A stretch of 64,000 nucleotides of DNA, from positions 16,494,001 to 16,558,000 of the forward strand of contig OU612073.1 in assembly GCA_914767715.1 (NCBI GenBank), in the 5' to 3' direction. This stretch comes from Membranipora membranacea. Taxonomy: Eukaryota > Bryozoa > Gymnolaemata > Cheilostomatida > Membraniporidae. The position numbers were made by a program, and so were the translations under genes. The notes below the pieces were generated by a model. It had not been told where the DNA came from, searched no databases, and saw only the letters and a list, made by a program, of their open reading frames with translations. Shown one piece after another: positions 1-10,700 of this stretch (positions are counted from its first letter, which is position 1; each line of letters begins with the position of its first letter).

Positions 1-735
1 AATGTACTTATCACAGTGTTACATGGATGTCTACCCCTCATATACCTTCTAGTCATGTGAGTTTACACTGGGTCAATATTGTATAATTTATGGAACTGCT
101 TTACTACTAAACTACTCAACCACCTTCTACTAGAAATTATGCTCGTAGTTAGAAAGTTTGATGGCAATCGAACCAACTTCTGGGGTATTTGTATTCACCT
201 GGTGAAATCTAAGTCGGAGTCAATTTATTTAAACTTCCGTAACCTATGAATAGGGAGGGAGGGGAGAGCGACCTTAGCATTATTGGTTTCTGTACCACTT
301 ATGTCATAGTGTATATATGTGAGCCTCCTAAACATCATTTCTAGTAAAGGTATGCTTTTAAAACACACAAACTTGGTTGCAAATTTACTCACATAACTTT
401 AATCTTAATTTACACCTCAATTTTCAAGGAATTCATGTGCATCAAATGCAGTTTAGGTATTTTTCTCAGCTCAATTTTAGTACCTGTTTGGGGTGCCAAT
501 CATTTGTATTAATTCAGCTGTCATACCAAATCTTGGGTGCGGTACTAAGTTTCACCCACAGCAGGAATAGACTGTCTATATCAACCAAAATGAGACAGAT
601 ACTCTTTCAAGTCAATATTTTTTACCAATTTATACAAGCAAAATGATATATCATCAGCCCTCCCATCTATAAGTCATCGACAAATAAAGAAATATGACTT
701 TATTCTACAGAAAAGCTTGGGGTAGCTCTACTGGA
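1..735. other. upstream region of the dispanin-like gene
   Basis: I see no coding exon. An acceptor-like site at ~710 implies a 5' non-coding exon here or further left. Confidence 0.35.
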
Positions 736-808
736 ATGTCAGAACAGAAAAATCCTGAGGGTAAAACTACACAGCTTTTCGCTGACAACCTCAAACCTAC
801 TGTTTCAG
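736..808 (+). CDS. dispanin-like gene, coding exon 1
   Basis: The ATG at 736 opens MSEQKNPEGKTTQLFADN. The exon has an acceptor-like TTCTACAG just before 711 and a GTAATC donor after 808 (phase 1). The upstream acceptor implies an earlier non-coding exon. Confidence 0.55.
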
Positions 809-3800
809 GTAATCATATGACTCATTATTGATTATCATTCCAGAGAATACCCTGAGCTTGGTATTACTTGTGTCTTACTTGCTTCTGTCACTTTTTCCCC
901 ATAGGCCAAGCTAAGCCGTGCCAATTGGTTGTTCGGTCCATAAAAACACCTAACAGCTTGGCCTGAGTGCGAAGAATGAGCTTGCAGTACGTAGACTGAG
1001 CTGTTGCGCATATTTAGATTAACGCTACTTTCCAAGCTGTTTAGGTCCGAGAATCTACAGTCTCTTAGAACTCACCTCAGTCTAGCGCGAGCTCAAAATC
1101 CACATGGACAGGTAGTGTTACTAACTTGCTAAATAGGTATTACTTGCTTGTGCTTCGGAGAATTGCAACAATATTGGATTGTAAAATCTGATGTTACATT
1201 ATTTGAGAAGGTGAGATAGCAGATGAAGAGAAGAGGCTTTCATTGAGATGTCCGATCCCACAGGACACCCCTGAGGCTAGCATTCCAGACTATATACCTA
1301 CTGTAACCTCATGTCGTAACCTTCTAAAAGACCGAAGATGCACAATCACTGCAAGGTTAGCATCATCTAATCCCTAGATACATAGGTATACACTGCGCAG
1401 CGCACACCATGACTTAATTTGTAAAATCGATACCAAGAGAAGATCATCCAGGTGATGACACATCTTCCTGGTCATCCTGTCTTACAGTTATTTTCACAAT
1501 TAGATTCTTGCCCCCCCCCCCTCCCCTCTCCCACAGCCCCCATCCACTGTTTCCCAGCTGTAGAATAATATGTCATTGTTTAATTATCGATATTAGCAGT
1601 GTTATATTTATAGATTGTTTTAAATAACTTTCAGTAAAATGATGTCAGTCGGGATGAAGGAGGATGTGCGGCGTACTGAGAGTGACGGTCATACTCAGGC
1701 TACTGGAGAGATGATAAGAAGAAGGCGGGGCGTAGGTGTAGGCTCAGTGCCTACGTCCCCTCCACTACAGAGCCCTCCTGCAGGAATAATCAGCTCGGAT
1801 CTACAATCACAGAACAATACAATATGTCAGTTTTTCTACATAAATATTGTGAAGAATCAAGGCAGGCCATTACTCAACCGGTTATTTTGTGTCTCAACAA
1901 AATTGATCAAAGTTATCGATTTAATTACAAAGTTACCTCATGTACATGTGTGGTAAATTTACCATTTGTAAGGTCTCCCATCCAATGGTTGGAGATTGAG
2001 GGACAACTCCTAAATTAGTTATATATATATATACATATATTTGTATAATATATACTAAATAGTACAATGGACATGACTGTGACGGTGAAATGTTTTTGTT
2101 TAGATCAGCATCCCGTACCCCATCCGTACATTACGAGTGGTCCTGATTTTGAGGGAGAAAGAACATACCGATTCGATGAGGCAGTAAATGAGGTTATCAT
2201 TCCTTCTCACCCCAACTTCCTGTTAAGTGATGAGAGCCTACAACATAAACAATATAATCAGACAGTATGCTGTAAGTGACATACTTTACAGGGTACCCAG
2301 ATTTAGGGGATAACTCAAAATTCCTACTTTGCATCCAGATATTTCACAGTTTGGTTCTAATCTTTATTTATGACCAGCCATAACTTTCCATCAGTTTTAT
2401 TTAAACTACACAAACTTACCTAGCAGTTTTGAATTTATTTGAATAGTCCAACCAATTCATTAAATTCTGTGTATTGTGAAAAAACCATGTGAATCATGAT
2501 AATCTCACAGCCTCAGACTTTCTTTTTAGTCTGAAATCGCAACGCCTCCTATGTGCACAGGCTGATGATGGTTACATATTTAGTTTTATAGCCATTGATG
2601 GAAAGACACCAGCGGTAAAATCATCATAAATGTGTTACCCTTGGATTGACCCTCAGTGATACACATTCTCATCTTAACAATAGAAATTCCACTTACGTTA
2701 CGCCAGGAGTTTAACTTTGATATTGTATATTTCACTGATCAGCTGATGACTATGTGCTGCCTTACAAACAAGAAAGGCTGACTGAGCTACAGTCTCAGGC
2801 TCACAACCAGACCATAGAGAGTACACCTACCCTAGAGGAGTTACCTCGAGTCAGGCCGTCGGAGAGTAAGAAGGCAATACTTCTCAAATATATATATAAA
2901 TCTCCTACAAAGAAAACTTCTCCTGTCAAGAAAACAGCAGCAGACTCTGATTGTAAGCATTGAAAACATTCAAAATAACAGCCACATTCAAACCATAGAA
3001 AAATAAAGTTTACAAAACTCAGAGAATTTTCAATTTTGAGCTTTAACCTGCGGACCAGTTGGTTGTCATCAAGAGCTTGTCATGCTTCCATATGTGATTT
3101 AGCAGCGTCAATTAACCACCCTCATAAACAGGTAATCGTAAAAGTCTCATTCTGGTTTACTCTGAGGCAGTAGTAGGTCACCCAATATAGCCCTCCAAAA
3201 TAAAAACAGCCTAAGAACCTCAAGCAAAGGCAGTTGGTGAAAATATTTAGTTGCATTGTTGCCAGGTAGGTCTTTTAAATAGATTGAGCGCTGCTCTTGG
3301 AACAAAAATATATCTATCATTTCGCTCAAAATTATCGTTCATTTGGTCTTTCAATTTGACAAGTTTGATTATAAATCGCTCACTGAGAGCGCGAACAGTT
3401 CCATTAACGAGTCAGTACGGAACTCTAGAAGGTTTGCTTGCATAGCTAGGAGTGATCAGATTTTGGAAGCAGTTCTGTAGCAGTTTGATATTCTTCACAT
3501 CAGATGAAAACTTGAAGAAGCTAGATACAAGCTTGGATACTGAATATGAAACTTACAAGCCTAGTCACAAGAAAACAGGCTCTGAGTCGGGATGGTATAC
3601 TCCTCACGAAGAGCTATCACCTCATATCACACCTAAAGAAGAATTAGTGCATCCATTCTTCCAAGGTTGACCATTTATGTTCAGAGATATGTATTATTTT
3701 GTAATTATCTATTCATTATTATTAGCATTACCTTCGCCATGCTAAACTTGCTATGCTATAGTTTGGAATGAGACATGAGGATTTTTAAATGTAACTAGAA

Positions 3801-6264
3801 AATCTAAAAAGTAAATTCTTAAATCTCATCAGGTGTCCCAACAGACTCACCATATTATAATCTTACAGATACTGAGGATGAGACATTTACACCACTAATG
3901 TTTGACAACAAGGATAAACCAGCAGCTAGTCAATCAAAGTCAACTGGAATTCCCGAGAACCCGCTGCAGGGTACACCCTACGGATTTCATTATGACTATA
4001 CATATCAGGTAACAGTGTTGTTGGCATTTGTTGGCAGGTGTTCAGTTTTGAGCAGTTTGTACTAACATACAATACCTCCTCAGCTCATATCAGCATAAAT
4101 GTATAACTTTTCTAGCCGGTGTTTCCTTTACTCTCCTAACAGACTAATTCAGAGCTAACTGTTTTTTGAAGCTGCTATCTCAATAGAGCTAATGCTTGTA
4201 TTTCCCATCAGAGACTCTACATATCCACTTATCCATTATTACTGTAGTACCCAGCCCCAGCAGAGACTCATCCATACGAGGATCAGAAGTCCACAGCGTA
4301 TCAGTATCCAATGTATAATACGGATTACAGTAGATACGAACAGGCCACTGGATATATGATGCCCCATGGTCAGTATGCACAAGTTCACTGAAGGTTATTT
4401 AGTCCACACAAGCCACCTACGCATAAGGGGGCCCATTAAATAGGGGGATCAAATAATATCTTGTGCATAGAGAAAAATATATAAACACCTGAGGCTTTGG
4501 GAATCCCCTTGATAAATGCCATAGTTTGGCTCCAACCTATGACTTCTGTGGCACCAAAAACTTGACATTGAATAGCGCTAACCGCTTGCGCCATCTCTAT
4601 GTCCCCTAAAAAGAATTGGTTGATGGCGCTAGTTAGCAATCCTGCTGTTCACTACTCAGAGAAGTGCACTTGCATTCCCCAGGCTATTTTAGTTAATTTT
4701 GCTCTATTTTTGGTGGTGCCAAGTCATTTCCTCTATCAGCCATTACCTTACAATACAATATCTTATCGTACTGTACAAAACATGAGGGCTGTTGACTGCA
4801 TGATTTCTGAACAATGCTGCTGTAACCATGATCAGTATTCGTTAACACTTCCTGGCTGTATGTTTCTTTACTTATTTTTATTCTAGGGATGTCATTTTCA
4901 GAAGGCGGGTATAACTATCCTGACTATTATCAGCGGGTACCCTCTGCAGCCCCGCCCATTTCTCAGAATCAGAATTATGCAGACTGGTTTACAGGAACAC
5001 CTGCAGCTGATTTAGGCTCATACCAACAGACTCCTAACATCGGTCCCATAGAGCATGACTATACAATGGTTAGTTATAAAAAATTAATGTTTGACATTGT
5101 TATCATGTACTGGGCATGCTCCAATTACAGCTATTCAACTCGTAATTTATGGCTCCAACCAAGAAGTCACTAACCTACAAAAAAAATTCTGTCGTCAGCA
5201 TATATGTGGCAAAGTGACAAATGAATGATTTGCCTAATCGGCCTCCCTGGGCTAGTATTATTGAAGATAGATTTGTGTGCCTGTCTGGTTGGCGCCACTT
5301 TATCCCCTTATTGTTGATGGTGTGACACTAAATCAGAGTCTTAGCCAAAACTGACTAGTGTGAATATTTATTTTGGAATTGAAATCAACAAACAACATAC
5401 TTTATTTTTGATCAGTATCAGTCCACAATCTCACGGACAGCTCATGGTACACCTATGATAAACACTGATACTGAAGTGGCTCCTGCTATACTTGCTGGAT
5501 TAGCCCTTGATCTTCAAGACATTTCACTGGCAGGGTCGAGACCGCGCACAGAGTTGGGAGGAGGTGACGCAGGTACTAAGCCTTCATCAGAAACAAAGGA
5601 AAGTAGATCCTACACTATACCTGCAGACACCCCTGAACTGGGTAAATCAGTCGTCGATGTAAGTGTGTGTAAATTTTTAATTAAAATATCCAACCATGGT
5701 GCGTTTCAATGTGTCTGGGAGGTGTTTTTAATTAAAATCTGCCAAAAGCTTCAATTGATCCTTCCTGGCTGAGTGATCGAGACCTGGTATAGAGGTCTTG
5801 TTCCCAATTCGCTCATTCGATTGATGGAACTATATACATTCTGAGTGAACAATTTGGGAACGAATTCGGCTAATTGAGAGACAAAAAGAGCAATGATTTT
5901 GAGCGAAGTGATAGTGACATCGCACATTCTAGTAAGTAGTCCTCTTTTATCATTGAAGGTAAATAAGATATACAGCTGTCAGTATCGCCCAGCCGAGTCT
6001 GAAGTGGATATTCACACAGAGGACAGCTTATCGTCTAGTGCTTACACCTGGTTATCAATACTCAGCTGCTTCTGTAGCCCTATACTTGCCTTCCTGGCTA
6101 TTTGGTTCTCTATCAAACTATCTGATGCCCGGAGGACTGGTAATAAGATAGCTATGATGGAGCGTAGCCGCCTTGTCAAACTGTTCGTTTGCTCATCGCT
6201 GGGAGTCGGAGTCGTTACGTATACCATTCTCATTTATTCTTTAATACCTTGGTCAAAATTCTAG
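736..6264 (+). CDS. Dispanin/CD225-like two-helix membrane protein with long Pro/Tyr/Thr-rich N-terminus (10 exons)
   Basis: Proposed CDS: join(736..808, 1649..1825, 2104..2271, 2743..2952, 3504..3665, 3833..4008, 4248..4368, 4887..5068, 5416..5658, 5959..6264), 1818 nt, about 605 residues; all phases agree. Residues 1-500 look disordered: basic and Pro-rich first, then repeated T-P-(x)-E-E-L elements (TPTLEEL, YTPHEEL, ITPKEEL), then very Tyr-rich sequence (YNYPDYYQ). Residues ~534-556 and ~577-600 are hydrophobic segments separated by a short polar loop with DARRTGNK. The layout, and the CFC cysteines in the first segment, resemble the CD225/dispanin fold (IFITM, PRRT and TMEM relatives). 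I infer a membrane protein with a cytosolic tail; no enzymatic motif is seen. The family assignment rests on the last ~75 residues only. The start in exon 1 is inferred; a start at 1639 would give a shorter protein. Confidence 0.75.
1511..1521. repeat. C homopolymer followed by CT-rich tract
   Basis: About 11 C then CTCCCCTCTCCC in intron 1 of the dispanin-like gene. Confidence 0.85.
1649..1825 (+). CDS. dispanin-like gene, coding exon 2
   Basis: The acceptor GATGTCAG and donor GTCAGT are both phase 1. It encodes a basic stretch (MIRRRRGVGVG) followed by TSPPLQSPP. Use of the non-standard donor GTCAGT is supported because it joins exon 3 in frame. Confidence 0.7.
2020..2056. repeat. TA-rich microsatellite
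   Basis: An interrupted (TA)n tract in intron 2 of the dispanin-like gene. Confidence 0.8.
2104..2271 (+). CDS. dispanin-like gene, coding exon 3
   Basis: The acceptor is TTGTTTAG and the donor a perfect GTAAGT; phase 1 on both sides. It encodes QHPVPHPYITSGPDFEGE and onwards, with no recognised domain. Confidence 0.75.
2743..2952 (+). CDS. dispanin-like gene, coding exon 4
   Basis: The exon is bounded by ACTGATCAG and GTAAGC, phase 1. It encodes a Lys/Glu-rich segment with the first T-P element (TPTLEEL) and a KSPTKKTSPVKK basic cluster. Confidence 0.75.
3504..3665 (+). CDS. dispanin-like gene, coding exon 5
   Basis: The acceptor is CACATCAG and the donor GTTGAC, phase 1. It carries two adjacent repeats, YTPHEEL and ITPKEEL. 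Confidence 0.72.
3833..4008 (+). CDS. dispanin-like gene, coding exon 6
   Basis: The exon lies between CTCATCAG and GTAACA (phase 1 in, phase 0 out). The peptide turns Tyr-rich (SPYYNL, GFHYDYTYQ) with acidic DTEDET. Confidence 0.75.
4248..4368 (+). CDS. dispanin-like gene, coding exon 7
   Basis: The acceptor is TTACTGTAG and the donor GTCAGT, phase 0 in and 1 out. Eight of 40 residues are Tyr. Without splicing, the frame stops shortly after, at 4392. Confidence 0.7.
4887..5068 (+). CDS. dispanin-like gene, coding exon 8
   Basis: The acceptor is TTATTCTAG and the donor GTTAGT. It is Tyr/Pro-rich (GGYNYPDYYQRVPS), continuing the low-complexity segment. Confidence 0.75.
5416..5658 (+). CDS. 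dispanin-like gene, coding exon 9
   Basis: The exon lies between TTGATCAG and GTAAGT, phase 0 on both sides, 81 codons. It is the linker between the Tyr-rich region and the membrane module and includes an amphipathic ILAGLALDLQDISLAG segment. Confidence 0.75.
5959..6264 (+). CDS. dispanin-like gene, terminal exon with both membrane segments
   Basis: The acceptor is ATCATTGAAG (CAG at 5980-5982 is an in-frame alternative that would remove eight codons). It encodes WLSILSCFCSPILAFLAIWF, a polar loop, then LVKLFVCSSLGVGVVTYTIL and a TAG stop at 6262-6264. Confidence 0.8.
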   Translation, partial: VNKIYSCQYRPAESEVDIHTEDSLSSSAYTWLSILSCFCSPILAFLAIWFSIKLSDARRTGNKIAMMERSRLVKLFVCSSLGVGVVTYTILIYSLIPWSKF

Positions 6265-7600
6265 CTTGAACAGTAAGTCTACACGACATGGTAGTTTTCA
6301 CTTACGATGCTGATAATACTCAGCATCAATAATTCCACACATAATTGTTTGATTTCTTCGACCACAGCGACACTAGTGTCTTCAAGAGGTCATCAGAATA
6401 TTTTCCACGCGTGGTGGTAATGTTTTTGTGGATGGACCAACCGGTTAATTGTGAAATCATTTCCTTTTTCATTTAGTCACATTATCCAATCATACATCAA
6501 AATATCTTATTACGATGCATGTACATCAGTATATAGATACATATATCAGATATTGGATACATACATAGGTATAATAAGCAAACGATAAAGCGTATATATA
6601 AACATTGTATGGGAACCTAATGTTGTCCCTGTTTCAAAATAAATCAGTCAGTTGTATCTACAATATATTTTGGTGTATTCGAATGTGAAAAAATATAAAT
6701 GACCTGTTACAAAGTTCATTGTCAATTTATGCTGCCAGAAAATAAAAGAGAGCTTAAGAATCGCAGGCACCCAAAACCCTCATAGCAATAATTGGTAGCA
6801 ATGTCTACCATCCATTTCAGACCTGAGTAACAAAAAAACAAGAACTTAGCCAGATTTTGTCTGAGACCAAAGTTAATAGAACAAGGCTGAGGCTACACTG
6901 ATATATGTGACAAAAACATAATCCATCCGACATCAGTAGTGACTATTTGACCATAATTGAAAGGTTACTGCTGTTAGGAGAAGTAGGGTTGGCATCCGGG
7001 TTTATTTAAGTATGAATCAAATCACTTGAGAGGCTGCAGACTTTGACTGTTAATTTGGACAGCATTCAGACCCTAATTTAAGTACGATCATCACAGAAAA
7101 CTGAAGGGAAACAAGAATCCCATCAGGTCAGGAAAGGCAGGTCAGAAACAGGCAGGACAGAAACCGCAAGCAATCTCTATGAGATTTATTCCAGAAAATC
7201 AAATTTAGCTAGTAAAGTGATTCGAAATTTAGTGTAACAACGCAATCTGTCAATGGAAGCCAAACCAAATGTAGGTGGTCGGAAATAGAAAAATAGGTTT
7301 TGTGTAAATTTGATTAGCAAAAGGATTTTGAAATGGATATCTTAGCACCTTGGGGTAAACACTGGGAGGTAACAGAGGCAAAGGATTAGGGAAGGCTTAT
7401 ATGAGAATATACAATGCTGCTAAGCTAGCCTCAAATGTAACAGAATGGCGAGTAAGACTCTGTAAAATGTATCTATACCACAGTTGTCATACAAACAACT
7501 AGAGAGTGAGTTAATCAACGGCCACACATAGTGTGATCTGGTTTGCGTATAAGTGGGAGGCAGCCAGCCAAAGATACAATCACACATGGTTTTGATGATG
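6265..7600. other. convergent spacer between the dispanin-like and Ras genes
   Basis: It holds the two 3' UTRs. Besides AATAAA at 6638 (plus), TTTATT at 7185-7190 and 7001-7006 are candidate minus-strand poly(A) signals for the Ras gene. No coding region is recognised. Confidence 0.4.
6638..6643 (+). terminator. candidate poly(A) signal of the dispanin-like gene
   Basis: An AATAAA lies 374 bp past the stop, the first clear hexamer downstream. Confidence 0.45.
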
Positions 7601-7795
7601 TCACAGTATTGTACATCCTTTTTTCTTTTTCTTTGGTTTGATTACACTATGTTGCCGCTCATCCTCTTGGAATTTCTTTGTCAGTCTTGTTACATCATAA
7701 AAGGCCTGATCTACATGTATATTTATTTTGGCACTTGTCTCTACATAATGGAGCTTAAGTTCTCTAGCAAGATTCTTCCCATCTTCGCTGGTCAC
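7601..7795 (-). CDS. Ras-like GTPase exon 5 (SAK motif, CAAX box)
   Basis: The acceptor is TCGTTACAG; it encodes ETSAK, the hypervariable tail with KPKKKKKG and CTIL, with the TGA stop at 7601-7603. Confidence 0.94.
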   Translation of the reverse strand: MTSEDGKNLARELKLHYVETSAKINIHVDQAFYDVTRLTKKFQEDERQHSVIKPKKKKKGCTIL

Positions 7796-10700
7796 CTGTA
7801 ACGAGACACAGAAAAGTATAAATTGGATTTCAGCAAACTTGGGAGTTATCTCATCTTTTGGTATGTAGAGATAACTTCACTATCTACTATCTAAATCTTG
7901 CGCTGGATATAATATTATTAATAGTTACATAAAGGAGGCATGGCATGAGCTGATTTGTCTTTATATAGAGTATATGCAACATATCTGTATTTAATTTCAA
8001 ATACAATCTTACTCGTGGAGTAAGTTTTTCTTCAAAATCATAACATAATTCTGCTCATGTTTTCCATACACCAGGGAGAATGGATACACTAAAGAATAAA
8101 CTTACACATACATATTTTACCTAAACATAAACATCTATATAGAACTCACAGCTCTCGAATGTGCAGGAAGATCACATTTGTTAGCGACTAGTACCATTGG
8201 TGTATTATCTCTATCCTTCACCCGTATCACCTGCTTATGTAATGCTCTGATTGCATCTAGGCTGCAAAGATATCAACGACGAAAAAGATTACATAGGGAG
8301 GCTTTGATGTCAAAGCTAACGTATAAAATTAACTTTCTGCCCGAATATAATCCAAACTTACTTTATTGTGAAACAAGGCTTACCAATGTTGCGTAATCTG
8401 CATCTGATTGTAAAATGTCTGAGTTTTGTCGGTGAAGAACATTACAGAGAAAATGTTACCACAGGAATTTACAATTGACTAATTTTGAATTTTAAATTAA
8501 CCAATTTTAAGGCCAATTTATTTTAGGCTTAACTGGAATACATCAGTAATATCTAGGTTAAAGAGGACACCAGTCCGTGGGTATGAGCACCTGCCACTCT
8601 CCTCGCAGAACACGGAGTAGGGCAGTATTTTCAAAGCGCTAACGTCTCTCTCAAACCTCAGACGGCAACAAATATTTCTAGGGCAAGAGATGTTTCATTT
8701 GTAAGTACGTAATTAAGAGAGCCTGAAGCAGTTGACTATTATTCGGCAATATCTACATCTATGTTCTACCTTGTTAAGACCGGAGGAAACTTTACCAAAG
8801 GACAAATCTACACACTAAGCCTACCTGTGTTTATCTGTGAAAGAGAAGACTAGAAGGAAGCAGTCAGAAGACTTGATGAATGTGTCTCTCATCGCATGGA
8901 ACTCCTCCTGACCAGCTGTGTCTAGTACTACAAAAACAGAACAAATCAGTCATTATATAATACTGATAGTACAGGGCCGTGGCTTAGAAAAACATATAGG
9001 GGAGACAAAAGTCAAAGGCGAGTCCGAAGCATCCCCGGGAGGGGTGCTATAAGCAATTTAAGGCATATAATTAGCAAATGTAAATCCCAGAGGAGCTGAT
9101 TCTGACATGGATTATCCAATTATAGTGATTTTAGGCCACTGTATGTAGCTTTCTAGGGGAGGCAGTGCCTCCCGCCTCCCCTAGAACTACGGGCCTGTAG
9201 TATAATGTATAATGTATAATATACAATGATTACAAACTATGTTACAAGTTTCCAGGCTTTAAATTGCCTTCAGTGGAGCTCACACTGTTTCAAAAAAAAG
9301 AGAAGTTTGATTACAAAGCTGAGAATTCAGTTCACACCTTTATCAAACACAATAAATATACAATGATTATGTTGTACTGGATTTTGATATGTAGGAATTC
9401 TCAACTACATCAGAACCAAATGGAACTTGAGGAGTCTCGATCATGGGAAGATAACTTTAGTGCGGAAAGGACTGCTGTGAGTACTGTTTATTACAGCTCT
9501 AGGGCCCACGGTTCTTGTATGAGGGAAGCTTGGATAACATGAGAAAGTACAAGGGCCCTAGAACTTTTCCAAAAACTCAAATTTTACTGCCCCAAATATG
9601 TGGCTTTTCAAGAAATCGAGTAATGTAAATAACACGTCTTACAAACTTTTTGCGACACAGTGTGGTCCCAGGTAGACTAACTAATGTATCAGCCCAAACA
9701 AATAGTAAAGCAAGAATCTTTTTACTGCATGTGGGGTGTGCAAACCTAGGCATCACATGAGCACTTATATGCTGTTGCGCATGTGACATAAATATCATGA
9801 TCATGAACAACATCTAACTAATAGGAAGGGAGAGACACAGACATGAACAATGAACAGCACGTGCTCAAGTTGATGTTCAAAGCTAAACACTTTTTTCTGG
9901 TATGACACTGATAGTCCACATAAGGTGAAAAATAACACTATAATTACATGACATAACAAGCAATTTTCTCGACAATTATTTTTGGACGAAATAGTAAAAC
10001 TGTAAACGTGAGATACCTGGGAACAAACTGGCTGTCATGTAATTCTGACTGATTTATTGTCTGATTTAGCTAGAAGCAGTATTTGTACCATGTGTGGTCT
10101 CTAAATACTGACATTCCTAATGACATATTGTGAGAGTTATACACTGACTGACAGATAGGGGACACCTGTTCTGTCCATAAAGTACCTGTGGAAAATTTTT
10201 GAGTGTTAGGATATACCTGAATTCTATCTCACTAACTATAACATTATATATTGCTAAGTCAACAGAGAAATTAATGAGCTGCTCAACTGAAGTACTCACG
10301 GCTTAGCCTCGGTTTCATAGCTAAAATACCATGTTCTTGGCCTCAGCAACCCTACTCAAGTACCCGCCGCATAGCCTCAGCTACCTAACTCAACTACCTC
10401 GGCGCACAACCTCAGTTACCCAACCCGAGTACCCACCACATAGCCTAAGCTGCCCAACCCAAACATCCCGACGCTCAGCCTCAGCCCTCAACTACCCAAC
10501 TCAAATACCCACCAAATAGCCTCAGCTATCTAACTCAAATACCTACCGCATGGCCTCAGATTCAAACTCCAACACCCATCGCAAATACCCACCGCTTAGC
10601 CTCAGCTACTCAAATACCCCACCACTAAGCCAAAATACATACCGCTTAGTTTGCATTGCTGTCCGTCTATAGTACATATCTTCATATAGCTGTCTTCAAT

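Noticed and set aside
377-646. 89-codon plus-strand ORF
   Set aside because: AT-rich composition, no recognisable domain, no splice links; probably chance.
5788-5878. Weak inverted similarity (GTTCCCAA ... TTGGGAAC)
   Set aside because: Arms are short and gapped; not strong enough to call an element.
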